Source of the DNA: Rhodocyclales bacterium
GTDB lineage: Bacteria; Pseudomonadota; Gammaproteobacteria; Burkholderiales; Rhodocyclaceae
Length of the DNA stretch: 44,861 bases
Assembly (NCBI GenBank): GCA_026399475.1
Contig: JAPLQY010000036.1
Span: 1 to 44,861, forward strand
Direction of reading: 5' to 3'
The notes under the pieces are model-generated. The model was not told the origin of the DNA. It saw nothing but the letters and a program-made list of their open reading frames with translations, and ran no database searches. The position numbers and the translations under genes are program-made. Every line of letters begins with the position of its first letter. The stretch's first letter is position 1. Positions 8,494-16,247 of the stretch are shown here, in pieces.

Positions 8494-8908
8494 TGGCATG
8501 AAGTTCAAACCAGCTTTGAAGAATAATGAGTGCGGCTTCGGCATCGACTTGTGTCTTGCGCTGCTGCCAGGAAAGCCCGCGTTCGCGCAGGTTTGCATCG
8601 GCTTCCGTCGAACTGAAGCGTTCGTCGACCTCCTCCACCGGCAAGCGAAACCGTCCGCGCAACTGATTGGCGAAGCGCTCGCAACGCGCTGTCATTTCAT
8701 GCGGCGTGCCGTCTTCGTTCAAAGGCCGGCCGACCAGCAGCAGCACCGGCTGCCACTCGACGATCAACGCCGTGATGGCGGCAAAGCGGGCGTCGCTGGC
8801 CTCGCTGGCGATGGCGGTCAGGGCGCGCGCCGGACCGGACCGACCGGCGCCCAGTAGCGTTCCGATGGCGACGCCGATACGCTTGATTCCGAAATCGAAG
8901 GTGAGCAC
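8462..8908 (-). CDS. ruvX: Holliday junction resolvase-like / pre-16S rRNA nuclease RuvX (YqgF)
   Basis: The 148-residue product starts at a GTG with VLTFDFGIKRIGVAIG, the RNase H-like first strand carrying the catalytic Asp. It continues with LLLVGRPLNEDGTP, the EEVDERFSSTEA segment with its acidic residues, and a late Asp in TQVDAEAALIIL. RuvX (YqgF) is implicated in 16S rRNA 5' end maturation. Upstream in-frame sequence is low-complexity G-rich DNA belonging to repeat copy B and is not likely to be translated, so the GTG start is preferred. It follows yqgE and overlaps pyrR. Confidence 0.92.
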   Translation of the reverse strand: MLTFDFGIKRIGVAIGTLLGAGRSGPARALTAIASEASDARFAAITALIVEWQPVLLLVGRPLNEDGTPHEMTARCERFANQLRGRFRLPVEEVDERFSSTEADANLRERGLSWQQRKTQVDAEAALIILQSWFELHANGHPTAHATA

Positions 8909-9029
8909 GGAGCCAGATACGCCCCCACCCCCCACCCCCCGCCCAGGCGAGGGTGACGCATGTTCGCCGCCTTCGGGCGGCTCCGGTTCGAACACTGTGC
9001 TCGCCTTGGGGCGGCCCGTCGGCAAGCAC
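8909..9029 (+). repeat. Triple-hairpin intergenic element, copy B (yqgE-ruvX, reversed)
   Basis: The element fills the whole spacer between the yqgE stop and the ruvX start, but is written on the plus strand, opposite to these minus-strand genes. Features: a C-rich start, the GCC/GGC hairpin near 8941-8950, the GAGGGTGAC linker, hairpin 2 GCCGCC/GGCGGC with loop TTCG (8966-8981), and hairpin 3 GTGCTCGCC/GGCAAGCAC (8997-9005 with 9021-9029, one G-T type pair) around the loop TTGGGGCGGCCCGTC. It ends exactly at the complement of the yqgE stop codon. Confidence 0.82.
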
Positions 9030-9602
9030 TCACGCATGGCCGGCGACGTCCGACAGGTTGGCGAAATCCACGCCGAGCAGCTGCATCGCTGCCGGCAGGC
9101 GCTCTTCGGGGGGGACGTCAAAGATGATGGCGACGTCGGCTTCCACCGTCAGCCAGGCGTTTTGCGACAGCTCCCACTCCAGCTGCCCGGCTGTCCAGCC
9201 GGCATAGCCAAGACTGACCAGCACTTCGGCCGGCAGGCCGGTGCTGCCCATGGCCTGGAGGATGTCGCGCGAACTGGTCAGCGCGATGCTGTCACTGACA
9301 TTGAGCGAAGACTGCCATTGTCCGACCGGCCGGTGCAACACGAAGCCGCGATCGGTCTGCACCGGTCCGCCGAAATACACTGGCAGGTCGGCGAAGCGTG
9401 CCTCGGCGTGTTCGTCTTCAAGCGGAATGCTGACCCGATCGAACAGTCCGGCAAGCTTCATGTCGATCGGGCGATTGACGATGATGCCGATGGCGCCGTC
9501 CGCGTTGTGTTCGCAAATGTAGGTCAGCGTGCGGGAAAAATTCGGGTCGGCCATGGCGGGCATGGCGATCAGAAAGTGGTTGGCGAGACTGACGGTATCC
9601 AT
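9030..9602 (-). CDS. yqgE: YqgE/AlgH family protein (UPF0301)
   Basis: The 190-residue product begins [20 protein letters not shown], the standard opening of the family (about 187 residues in E. coli), and contains [35 protein letters not shown] and [16 protein letters not shown]. The name AlgH comes from an effect on alginate regulation in Pseudomonas, but the biochemical function is unknown. It heads the minus-strand yqgE-ruvX-pyrR-pyrB-pyrC' operon and is divergent from phrB with 59 bases between starts. A longer frame reaching into phrB is discounted because homology begins at this Met. Confidence 0.94.
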   Translation of the reverse strand: MDTVSLANHFLIAMPAMADPNFSRTLTYICEHNADGAIGIIVNRPIDMKLAGLFDRVSIPLEDEHAEARFADLPVYFGGPVQTDRGFVLHRPVGQWQSSLNVSDSIALTSSRDILQAMGSTGLPAEVLVSLGYAGWTAGQLEWELSQNAWLTVEADVAIIFDVPPEERLPAAMQLLGVDFANLSDVAGHA

Positions 9603-9661
9603 GAATGTGCCGTCATTGTAATCTCTCAGTCCGTTCCCGAGTATCCCCGTTCGATCATCCG

Positions 9662-11083
9662 ATGTCCGCCGCCCTTGTCTGGTTCCGCCGCGATCTGCGC
9701 GTGCACGACCACGCCGCCCTGCACCATGCGCTGAAGGCACACCCGCGGGTGTATTGCGCCTTCGTCTTCGACACGAGGATTCTCGACCCGCTACCGCGTC
9801 GCGACCGGCGCGTGGAATTCATCCTGCGCGCAGTGGAGGAAGTCGCCGCCGCGCTCGAGGAGATGGGCGGCGCATTGATCGTGCGCCACGGCGATCCGCT
9901 GATCGAGATTCCGCGCCTCGCCGCGGAACTCGAGGTGACCTCCGTGTATGTCAACCGCGATTACGAGCCGGCGGCCATTGCCCGCGATGTAGAAGTCCAG
10001 CGCCGTCTCCTCAATCAGAAATCCGGCGCCGGCTTTCTGGATTTCAAGGACCAGGTCATTTTCGACCGTGCCGAGGTGATGACCCAGGGCGGCACTCCCT
10101 TCTCGGTATTTACTCCGTACAGGAACGCGTGGCTGAAGAAGCTCGGTCCGGCCCAGCTGCAGCCGTGGCCGGTCGACGAATACGCAGCCCATCTGGCGCC
10201 ACCGCGCGGCATCGAACAACTGCCGTCGCTGCAAGAGCTCGGCTTCGAAGCAACGGACCTGAGCGACCTGCCCCTGCCCACCGGCATGAGCGGCGCGCAA
10301 GCCCTGTTCCGGGACTTCATCGAGCGCATCGATGGCTATGCCAGTCGCCGCAACTTTCCCGCGATAAAGGGCACCTCGTATCTTTCTGCGCATCTGCGTT
10401 TCGGCACGATCTCGATTCGCCAGCTCGCGGCCTATGCATATGCGCAGGCCGGGCGCGGTGCCGAAACCTGGCTAGCGGAGCTGATCTGGCGCGACTTCTA
10501 CCACGCCATCCTCTGGCACCATCCGCGGGTGGCCACGCAGTGCTTCAAGCCGGCATTCGATGCCCTGCGCTGGGACGCGGCACCGGATCTGTTCGAAGCC
10601 TGGTGTGCGGGCCGCACCGGTTACCCGCTGGTGGATGCCGCCATGCGTCAACTAGCATTCAGCGGCTACATGCACAACCGCCTGCGCATGGTCGCCGCTT
10701 CGTTTCTGACCAAGGATCTGGGGCTGGACTGGAGACAGGGCGAGGCGTGGTTTGCTGAAAAGCTGCTCGACTTTGATCTGGCCGCCAACAACGGCGGCTG
10801 GCAATGGGCGGCCTCGACCGGTTGCGACGCGCAACCGTGGTTCCGAATCTTCAACCCGGTCACGCAATCGGAAAAGTTCGACGCAGAAGGCCGTTTCATC
10901 CGCCGCTACGTGCCGGAACTTTCCCGTGTCCCGCAGAAGTTCATCCACGCACCGTGGAAAATGAGCGCCGCAGAGCAAGCCGCCTGCGGCGTCTCCATCG
11001 GCCATGACTATCCGGCGCCGGTGGTCGATCACGTCGCAGCACGGGCGCGGACGCTGGCACGGTTCCAGGCTGTTCGCGAATAG
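9662..11083 (+). CDS. phrB: Deoxyribodipyrimidine photolyase
   Basis: PhrB repairs cyclobutane pyrimidine dimers using blue light, FADH- and an antenna cofactor. The 473-residue product (E. coli PhrB has 472) starts [17 protein letters not shown]. The FAD-binding half carries [45 protein letters not shown] and [20 protein letters not shown], including tryptophans expected in the electron-transfer chain. An upstream start at 9605 adds 19 residues without family similarity and is rejected. It stands alone, divergent from yqgE and convergent with phoD 59 bases away. Confidence 0.96.
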   Translation: MSAALVWFRRDLRVHDHAALHHALKAHPRVYCAFVFDTRILDPLPRRDRRVEFILRAVEEVAAALEEMGGALIVRHGDPLIEIPRLAAELEVTSVYVNRDYEPAAIARDVEVQRRLLNQKSGAGFLDFKDQVIFDRAEVMTQGGTPFSVFTPYRNAWLKKLGPAQLQPWPVDEYAAHLAPPRGIEQLPSLQELGFEATDLSDLPLPTGMSGAQALFRDFIERIDGYASRRNFPAIKGTSYLSAHLRFGTISIRQLAAYAYAQAGRGAETWLAELIWRDFYHAILWHHPRVATQCFKPAFDALRWDAAPDLFEAWCAGRTGYPLVDAAMRQLAFSGYMHNRLRMVAASFLTKDLGLDWRQGEAWFAEKLLDFDLAANNGGWQWAASTGCDAQPWFRIFNPVTQSEKFDAEGRFIRRYVPELSRVPQKFIHAPWKMSAAEQAACGVSIGHDYPAPVVDHVAARARTLARFQAVRE

Positions 11084-11142
11084 TACAGAAGTGCTCCGGA
11101 CTCCGACTCGGTCGCCAAAGCCAGCTGCAGCGTCAGACCGCT

Positions 11143-12735
11143 TCAGGCTTTCTCGATGACAGATTGCCCGGCCGCCACAGTAAAGCGAGCCAAGGTCTCG
11201 ATACTCGTATCCTTGCGCGTCACGTCGTCGACCACGCGCAAGGCTACCGTGAGCTGCTTCGGCGTGAATTCGGCAATCCCGTAACCCTTGCGTTCCGCTT
11301 CGGCAAACACGAAGTGCGGATTCTCGGCCAGGCGTTCCGCCGTCTTGGCGTTGCCGCCGGAACGGGACGTGATGCTGGTGCCGCAGAACTCCACGCCGAC
11401 GGCTTTGCTGGCTGCATCAGCATAGTCGGCCTTGACGTGGCCGACCCAGTTCTCATGCACGTCGCCGCCGAGCAGCACCGGATTCGCCACCGAATTTCCC
11501 ACCAGCGAATCCGTCAGACGTTTGCGTGCGGCAGGATAGCCATCCCAGCCATCGTTCCAGAAGCTCTGGCCCGGGCCGGGGCGCAAGTCGCGCTGGCCAA
11601 ACAGGGTTTGCTGTCCCACCACGTTCCAGCTTTTGCCGGCCCTGGAAAACTCGGCATGCAGCCAGCGTTCCTGCTCGACGCCGAGCATGGTTCGCCGGGG
11701 GTCGTTCCATTCGGGACAGGCGGCAGGATTCACCGAGCTCGACCCCGCCTTGCCACCGCTGTTACAAACCTGGGGGTCCTTGTATTGGCGGGCATCCAGC
11801 AGATAGAGCGAAGCCAGACGACCGAACTCGACGCGGTTGTAAATCCGCATCTCGGCCCCGCTCGCCGCATTCACCAGTCCTGCCGTGGCCTGGGTCAGCA
11901 CCGATGAGCGCAAAGGCATGTGTTCGTAATAGGCCTGGTAGGCAGCAGCTCGCCTCGCAATGAAGTTGGCCACAGGCGGGCCGTTTTCGCCCTCTCGCTG
12001 CCCCGCATAGTCGTTCTGCACCTCGTGGTCATCCCAGGTCATCAACCACGGACAGGCGGCATGCATGGCCTGCAAATCGGCTTCGCCCTTGTGCAGGGCA
12101 TAGCGCTGTCGATAGTCGTCCAGCGTCAGCACCCAGCCGCCCGAGGGCACGCGAACCGCATTGCGGCTGCCGGAATACTCGTAGATGTAATCGCCAAGAA
12201 ACATCACCGCATCGAGGTTTTCCTCGCGCATGTGGCGATAGGCGCTGAAGTAGCCATGCTCCCAGCGCTGGCAGGATGCATAACCCAATCGCAGGCGATC
12301 CACGCTGGCGTCTGCCGCCGGGAAGGTACGGGTGCGGCCCACCGTGCTGACTGCATCGCCGACCATGAAACGGAAAAAATACCATCGATCCGATTCGAGA
12401 CCCGAGACTTCGACGTGGACTGAATGAGCGAGTTCGGCAAGCGCCTGCGTCTGCCCGCTGCGGACGATGCGGATAAACCCGTCATCGTGCGCCACTTCCC
12501 AGCGCACCGTAATCGCCTCCCGCCCAATACCGGAATCGACCCGGTCTTCTGCCAGCAGTCGAGTCCACAACACCACCGAATCGTGGGTCGGCGAGCCGCT
12601 GGCTACCCCCAATGCGAAGGGATTACTGCTGAATCGAGCTTGGCTCCACGCGCCGCGCGGCAGCCACAAGCTGGCCGCGCTGGCGACGGCGAGTTGAAGA
12701 AGGCGGCGACGTTCGCGGAAATTGATTGCGGCCAT
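11143..12735 (-). CDS. phoD: PhoD-like alkaline phosphatase/phosphodiesterase, Tat-exported
   Basis: The 530-residue product begins MAAINFRERRRLLQLAVASA, with a twin-arginine n-region followed by a hydrophobic stretch ending near AWSQA, so export by Tat is likely, as usual for PhoD. The domain shows FALGVASGSPTHDSVVLWTRL, YASCQRWEHGYFSAYRHM, VMFLGDYIYEYSG, WLMTWDDHEVQNDYAG and VLLGGDVHENWVGHV, the expected metal-binding Asp, Asn and His sites of the calcium/iron PhoD fold. It hydrolyses phosphate mono- and diesters in the periplasm. It lies 32 bases downstream of tRNA-Arg on the same strand. A longer start that reads through the tRNA is rejected. Confidence 0.92.
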   Translation of the reverse strand: MAAINFRERRRLLQLAVASAASLWLPRGAWSQARFSSNPFALGVASGSPTHDSVVLWTRLLAEDRVDSGIGREAITVRWEVAHDDGFIRIVRSGQTQALAELAHSVHVEVSGLESDRWYFFRFMVGDAVSTVGRTRTFPAADASVDRLRLGYASCQRWEHGYFSAYRHMREENLDAVMFLGDYIYEYSGSRNAVRVPSGGWVLTLDDYRQRYALHKGEADLQAMHAACPWLMTWDDHEVQNDYAGQREGENGPPVANFIARRAAAYQAYYEHMPLRSSVLTQATAGLVNAASGAEMRIYNRVEFGRLASLYLLDARQYKDPQVCNSGGKAGSSSVNPAACPEWNDPRRTMLGVEQERWLHAEFSRAGKSWNVVGQQTLFGQRDLRPGPGQSFWNDGWDGYPAARKRLTDSLVGNSVANPVLLGGDVHENWVGHVKADYADAASKAVGVEFCGTSITSRSGGNAKTAERLAENPHFVFAEAERKGYGIAEFTPKQLTVALRVVDDVTRKDTSIETLARFTVAAGQSVIEKA

Positions 12736-12767
12736 GAAGACAGGCGCCCATGAGCGGAAGCAGGCTT

Positions 12768-12843
12768 TGGTGCGCTCGGCGGGGATCGAACCCACAACCC
12801 CTGGCTTCGGAGGCCAGTACTCTATCCGTTGAGCTACGAGCGC
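12768..12843 (-). tRNA. tRNA-Arg (anticodon CCG)
   Basis: The 76-base minus-strand cloverleaf has the acceptor GCGCTCG/CGAGCGC, a D arm with GCTC...GAGT, the anticodon stem CTGGC/GCCAG around the loop CTCCGAA (anticodon CCG, reading CGG), a T arm with GGTTCGATCC, discriminator A and an encoded CCA end. The next gene on the strand is phoD. Confidence 0.97.
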
Positions 12844-12884
12844 ACGAGGGGCCGAAGCATAACGTGTTCGGGTGCCGGCGTCCA

Positions 12885-12911
12885 TTGCAGGGCGCCTGAA
12901 TCCGCTATAAT
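12885..12911 (+). promoter_or_regulatory. Probable sigma-70 promoter for the cytochrome c5-like gene
   Basis: A perfect TATAAT lies at 12906-12911, about 37 bases before the start codon. TTGCAG at 12885-12890 could serve as -35 with a short 15-base spacer. The -10 is convincing, the -35 is not. Confidence 0.5.
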
Positions 12912-12947
12912 CGACGGCCTCGTTTGACTCTTTCCGGAAGGTTGCTC

Positions 12948-13385
12948 ATGCTCCAGTTGAATATCCGTACCCTTGCCACGGCCGGCGCGCTTGTTCTGTC
13001 CGTCAGCGTATTCGCCATGGGTGGCCGTCCCAAGGGTGACGAGGAAGGGACCAACAGCCGCATAGCGCCTGTCGCCCACGTCGAACTTGCTGCGCCGTCT
13101 GCAGGCGCTGCGGCCGGCAGTCGCAGCGGCGAGCAGATATACAAGACGATCTGTGCCGCCTGTCATGAAGCCGGCGTCGCCAACGCCCCCAAACTGGGTG
13201 ACAAGACCGCATGGGCTCCGCGCATCGCGCTGGGGCTCGATGGCCTGCTGAAATCAGCAATCGCCGGCAAGAATGCCATGCCGCCCAAAGGCGGCTCGGA
13301 TGCCAACGATGCCGAACTGGCTCGTACCATTGTCTATATGGCCAACAAGTCCGGCGGCAACCTCAAGGAACCCGCGGCGAAGTAA
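12948..13385 (+). CDS. Cytochrome c5-family c-type cytochrome
   Basis: The 145-residue product has an N-terminal hydrophobic export signal (about residues 8-24), a variable linker, and one haem site CAACH at residues 69-73, followed by GVANAPKLGDKTAW typical of c5. The axial Met is in KNAMPPKGG. Proteins of this group are periplasmic or membrane-tethered electron carriers. The ATG at 12948 follows GGAAGG with six bases spacing and is preferred over a TTG 24 bases upstream. The gene has its own promoter-like TATAAT and a strong downstream terminator, so it is probably a single-gene unit. Confidence 0.92.
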   Translation: MLQLNIRTLATAGALVLSVSVFAMGGRPKGDEEGTNSRIAPVAHVELAAPSAGAAAGSRSGEQIYKTICAACHEAGVANAPKLGDKTAWAPRIALGLDGLLKSAIAGKNAMPPKGGSDANDAELARTIVYMANKSGGNLKEPAAK

Positions 13386-13409
13386 GCAATTGCCGCAAGG
13401 CCGGCCAGC

Positions 13410-13437
13410 AAAAAGGGACCGCGAGTGGTCCCTTTTT
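13410..13437. terminator. Bidirectional rho-independent terminator
   Basis: A perfect 11-base stem AAAAAGGGACC/GGTCCCTTTTT surrounds the loop GCGAGT. The T run on both strands fits termination of the cytochrome gene (plus) and of rep (minus), which meet here. Confidence 0.9.
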
Positions 13438-13452
13438 GCTTTCTGCGGCTCT

Positions 13453-15432
13453 CTACCGCTTGCCGGCAAGCATGGCCCGCAAAGCGCTCGCCTTGGCGCG
13501 GGCGGTGTCGGCGTCCGGCACTGTATTTCTTTGGGCCGAGGCTTGCTGCGCCGCCTCCCCCATTTCGGCGATGAAGCGCGACGGCTCACGCGGCATCCAT
13601 GCCTTTCCCTGTTTGCGCCGCTCGCACCAGGTCACCGTCAGGCTGGCCTGCGCGCGCGTGATGCCGACATACATCAGCCGGCGCTCCTCTTCCAGCTTTG
13701 CGGGCTCGAGCGAGTCGCGGTGCGGCAGCAATCCTTCCTCGACGCCAACCAGAAACACGTGGCGAAATTCGAGGCCTTTTGCCGCGTGCAGGGTGGCGAG
13801 TTGCACGGCATCCTGCTCGTCTTCGTTCTTGTCCAGCATCGATAACAGCGCCACGGATTGCGCCAGTTCGAGCAGGGTCTTGCCTTCCTCTTCGCCCTTC
13901 CTCCCCAGCCACTCGACGAAGTCGCAGACGTTGGCCCATTTGCCTTCCGCCTCGCGCACGTCCAGCGATTCGAACAGCCAGCTCTCGTAGCCGATGGCCT
14001 TGATCAGGTCGTTCAGCACCGGTCCGGCGGGGGCGGCGGCCGCGCGCTGCTCGATGCGATTGATGAAGTCGCCGAACTCGCGCAGGGCCGTGCGCTGCTT
14101 GGTGTTGAGTTCGGCATCCAGACCGGGAGCGGAAATACTGGCGAACAGGCTCTGGTGGCTGCGCCCGGCAGCGCGGCCCAGTCCCTCGAGCGTGGTGCCG
14201 CCGATGCCGCGCTTGGGTGTGGTGACGGCACGGATGAAGGCCGGATCGTCGTCCTGGTTTGCCAGCAGGCGCAGATAGCAGGTGATGTCCTTGATTTCGG
14301 CGCGATCGAAAAAGGACTGCCCGCCCGAGATCACGTAGGGAATCCGCTGGGCGCGCAACTGCTGCTCGATGACGCGCGCCTGATGATTGCCGCGATACAG
14401 GATGGCGTAGTCGGAGAACTTGGTGCGCCGCTCAAAACGGTGCGCGGACAGTCGCGAAGTAACCCACTCCGCTTCGTGATCGCCGTCGCGGCAAGTCTGG
14501 ATATGGATCGCGTCACCCTGCCCATGCTCGGACCACAGCTTCTTTTCAAACAGCTTGGGATTGTTGGCGATCAGCGTGTTGGCGGCGTGCAGGATGCGCG
14601 AGGTGGAGCGGTAGTTCTGTTCGAGCTTGACCACCTTCAGCGCCGGGTAGTCGCCCTTCAGCAGCCGCAAATTTTCGCTGTCGGCGCCGCGCCAGGCGTA
14701 GATCGACTGATCGTCGTCGCCGACGGCGGTGAAAGAATCGCGCCCCTGCGTCAGCAACTGCACCAGACGGTACTGGCCGCGATTGGTGTCCTGGTACTCA
14801 TCCACCAGCAAGTGCCAGATCCGGCTGCGCCAGCGTTGTGCGACCGTCTCATGTTCGGCGAAGAGCTTGACCGGCAGGCGGATCAGGTCGTCGAAATCCA
14901 CCGCTTGATAGGCGCGCAGGGTGCGTTCGTAGTCGGCGTAGAGCTGTCCCGCCGCCGCCTCGATCTCGTCAGCCGCATCGGTCAGCGCCGCTTCCGGATC
15001 GACAAGCATGTTCTTCCAGAGCGAAATGCGCGATTGCAGGGTGCGCAGCCGGCCTTTGTCGACATTGCCTGCCAGCTCCTGAAAAAGCGCCGTGGTATCG
15101 GCCGCATCAAGTATCGAGAAGCCCGGCTTGAGGCCCACTGCTGCGGCCTCCTGGCGCAGGATACGCACCCCGAGGGCATGGAAGGTACTGACGATCAGGC
15201 CTTCGGCGCGGCCCCCGATCAGCTTGCCGACACGCTCTTTCATCTCCTTCGCCGCCTTGTTGGTGAAGGTGATGGCGGCGATATGCGAAGGCGCGATGCC
15301 GTACTCGTCGACCAGCCAGGCGATCTTGTGCGTGATGACGCGCGTCTTGCCCGAGCCGGCACCGGCCAGCACCAGCAGCGGGCTATCGAGGTGATGCACG
15401 GCTTCCTGCTGCGCCGGATTGAGTTTGACCAT
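13453..15432 (-). CDS. rep: ATP-dependent DNA helicase Rep
   Basis: The 659-residue superfamily 1A helicase starts MVKLNPAQQEAVHHLDSPLL, very like Rep. Walker A AGAGSGKT is at residues 23-30, motif Ia AITFTNKAAKEMKERVG at about 54-70, motif II LLVDEYQDTN near 212, VGDDDQSIYAWRGA follows, and the C-terminal HAAKGLEFRHVFLVG and YVGITRAQ motifs are intact. Rep unwinds 3' to 5' and clears proteins ahead of replication forks. UvrD or PcrA are alternatives, but the N-terminal sequence and length favour Rep. It converges on the cytochrome gene at a shared terminator. Confidence 0.93.
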   Translation of the reverse strand: MVKLNPAQQEAVHHLDSPLLVLAGAGSGKTRVITHKIAWLVDEYGIAPSHIAAITFTNKAAKEMKERVGKLIGGRAEGLIVSTFHALGVRILRQEAAAVGLKPGFSILDAADTTALFQELAGNVDKGRLRTLQSRISLWKNMLVDPEAALTDAADEIEAAAGQLYADYERTLRAYQAVDFDDLIRLPVKLFAEHETVAQRWRSRIWHLLVDEYQDTNRGQYRLVQLLTQGRDSFTAVGDDDQSIYAWRGADSENLRLLKGDYPALKVVKLEQNYRSTSRILHAANTLIANNPKLFEKKLWSEHGQGDAIHIQTCRDGDHEAEWVTSRLSAHRFERRTKFSDYAILYRGNHQARVIEQQLRAQRIPYVISGGQSFFDRAEIKDITCYLRLLANQDDDPAFIRAVTTPKRGIGGTTLEGLGRAAGRSHQSLFASISAPGLDAELNTKQRTALREFGDFINRIEQRAAAAPAGPVLNDLIKAIGYESWLFESLDVREAEGKWANVCDFVEWLGRKGEEEGKTLLELAQSVALLSMLDKNEDEQDAVQLATLHAAKGLEFRHVFLVGVEEGLLPHRDSLEPAKLEEERRLMYVGITRAQASLTVTWCERRKQGKAWMPREPSRFIAEMGEAAQQASAQRNTVPDADTARAKASALRAMLAGKR

Positions 15433-15450
15433 GGGTGATTAAGAGCTTGA

Positions 15451-15549
15451 ACCACAGAGACACAGAGGCACAGAGAAGAACCGCAGGAAAAGCGATTCGG
15501 GCTCCCGATCTTCTCTTCGCCGTTCTCTGTGTCTCTGTGCCTCTGTGGT
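15451..15549. repeat. Long inverted repeat with octamer-array arms, copy 1
   Basis: Arms of 27 bases at 15451-15477 and 15523-15549 are inverted copies with two differences. Each arm holds three tandem octamers of the form CRCAGAGR (CACAGAGA, CACAGAGG, CACAGAGA on the left). The centre is 45 bases. The element lies between rep (starts 15432) and the DUF4197 gene (ends 15566) on the minus strand and makes up nearly all of that 133-base spacer. The copy at 27886-27988 has the same plan. Confidence 0.85.
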
Positions 15550-15565
15550 GAGGTTTTCTTCTGCC

Positions 15566-16246
15566 TTACTTGAGCGCGCCGAACACCTTCTGCGCCAGCT
15601 TGCCGGCGGCGCCAGCGGGATCCTTGCGGATCGCTTTTTCTTCCTCGGCGATCATCAGGTAGAGACCGTCCAGCGTTTTTTGCGTGACGTAATTCTCCAG
15701 CTGGGCATCCTGCTCGCGTACCAGCCCGAACTTGGCCGCCTTGCCGGCCAGCTGGTCATATTTCTCAGCGAGCTTGACCTTGGCCATGGCCGTCTTCACC
15801 ACCGGCCTGAATTTTTCGGCCAGAGGGCCGGAGGTGGTGCGGCGAAAATACTGCGTCGCGGCATCCTCGCCACCCGACAGGATGCCCTTGGCATCCTGCA
15901 CCGACATCTGCTTGATCGAATTGACCAGCAAGGTCCTGGCCTGCGGCACTGCGGCTTCGGCGGCACGGTTCATGGCATTGATCAACTCGTCGGCCTGCTT
16001 GCCCATGCCCAGGCCGCGCATCACCCCCTCGACCTGCTGGACGCTCTCGGGCAGGGGAATCTTCACCTTCGGGTTGCCAAGAAATCCGTCCTGCTTGCCG
16101 AGCAATTCAACAGCCTTGGCGGCGCCCTGTGTCAGGGCTTCCTTGAGGCCGCCACCGGCATCCTTGCCCGAAATGTCGGCCAGCGAAAACGCGTGGACGG
16201 TGGTAGCCAGCAACAGTCCGGCCAGCAGCGGGATGACAGCGCGCAT
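15566..16246 (-). CDS. DUF4197 domain-containing exported protein
   Basis: The 226-residue protein has a signal peptide (MRAVIPLLAGLLLATTVHA, cleavage about residue 19) and then the DUF4197 pattern: GLKEALTQGAAKAVELLG, IPLPESVQQVEGVMRGLG, GILSGGEDAATQYFRRTT, KAAKFGLVREQDAQLENYV and LDGLYLMIAEEEKAIRKDP. The family is found in proteobacteria and has no known function. The start follows the fadD stop by one base, so the gene is probably co-transcribed with fadD, which may link it to the envelope or lipid handling, but that is inference only. Confidence 0.88.
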   Translation of the reverse strand: MRAVIPLLAGLLLATTVHAFSLADISGKDAGGGLKEALTQGAAKAVELLGKQDGFLGNPKVKIPLPESVQQVEGVMRGLGMGKQADELINAMNRAAEAAVPQARTLLVNSIKQMSVQDAKGILSGGEDAATQYFRRTTSGPLAEKFRPVVKTAMAKVKLAEKYDQLAGKAAKFGLVREQDAQLENYVTQKTLDGLYLMIAEEEKAIRKDPAGAAGKLAQKVFGALK

Positions 16247-16247
16247 G

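Noticed and set aside
8909..9121. N-terminal extension of RuvX through the G-rich region
   Set aside because: The added residues are low complexity and come from repeat copy B and the end of yqgE; similarity starts at the GTG at 8908.
12736..12885. N-terminal extension of the PhoD gene that includes VAQRIEYWPPKPGVVGSIP
   Set aside because: The extension is the translation of the tRNA-Arg gene in the same strand; similarity and a Tat signal begin at 12735.
13858..15438. Plus-strand open frame of over 500 codons opposite rep
   Set aside because: Antisense shadow of the Rep helicase; no family features.
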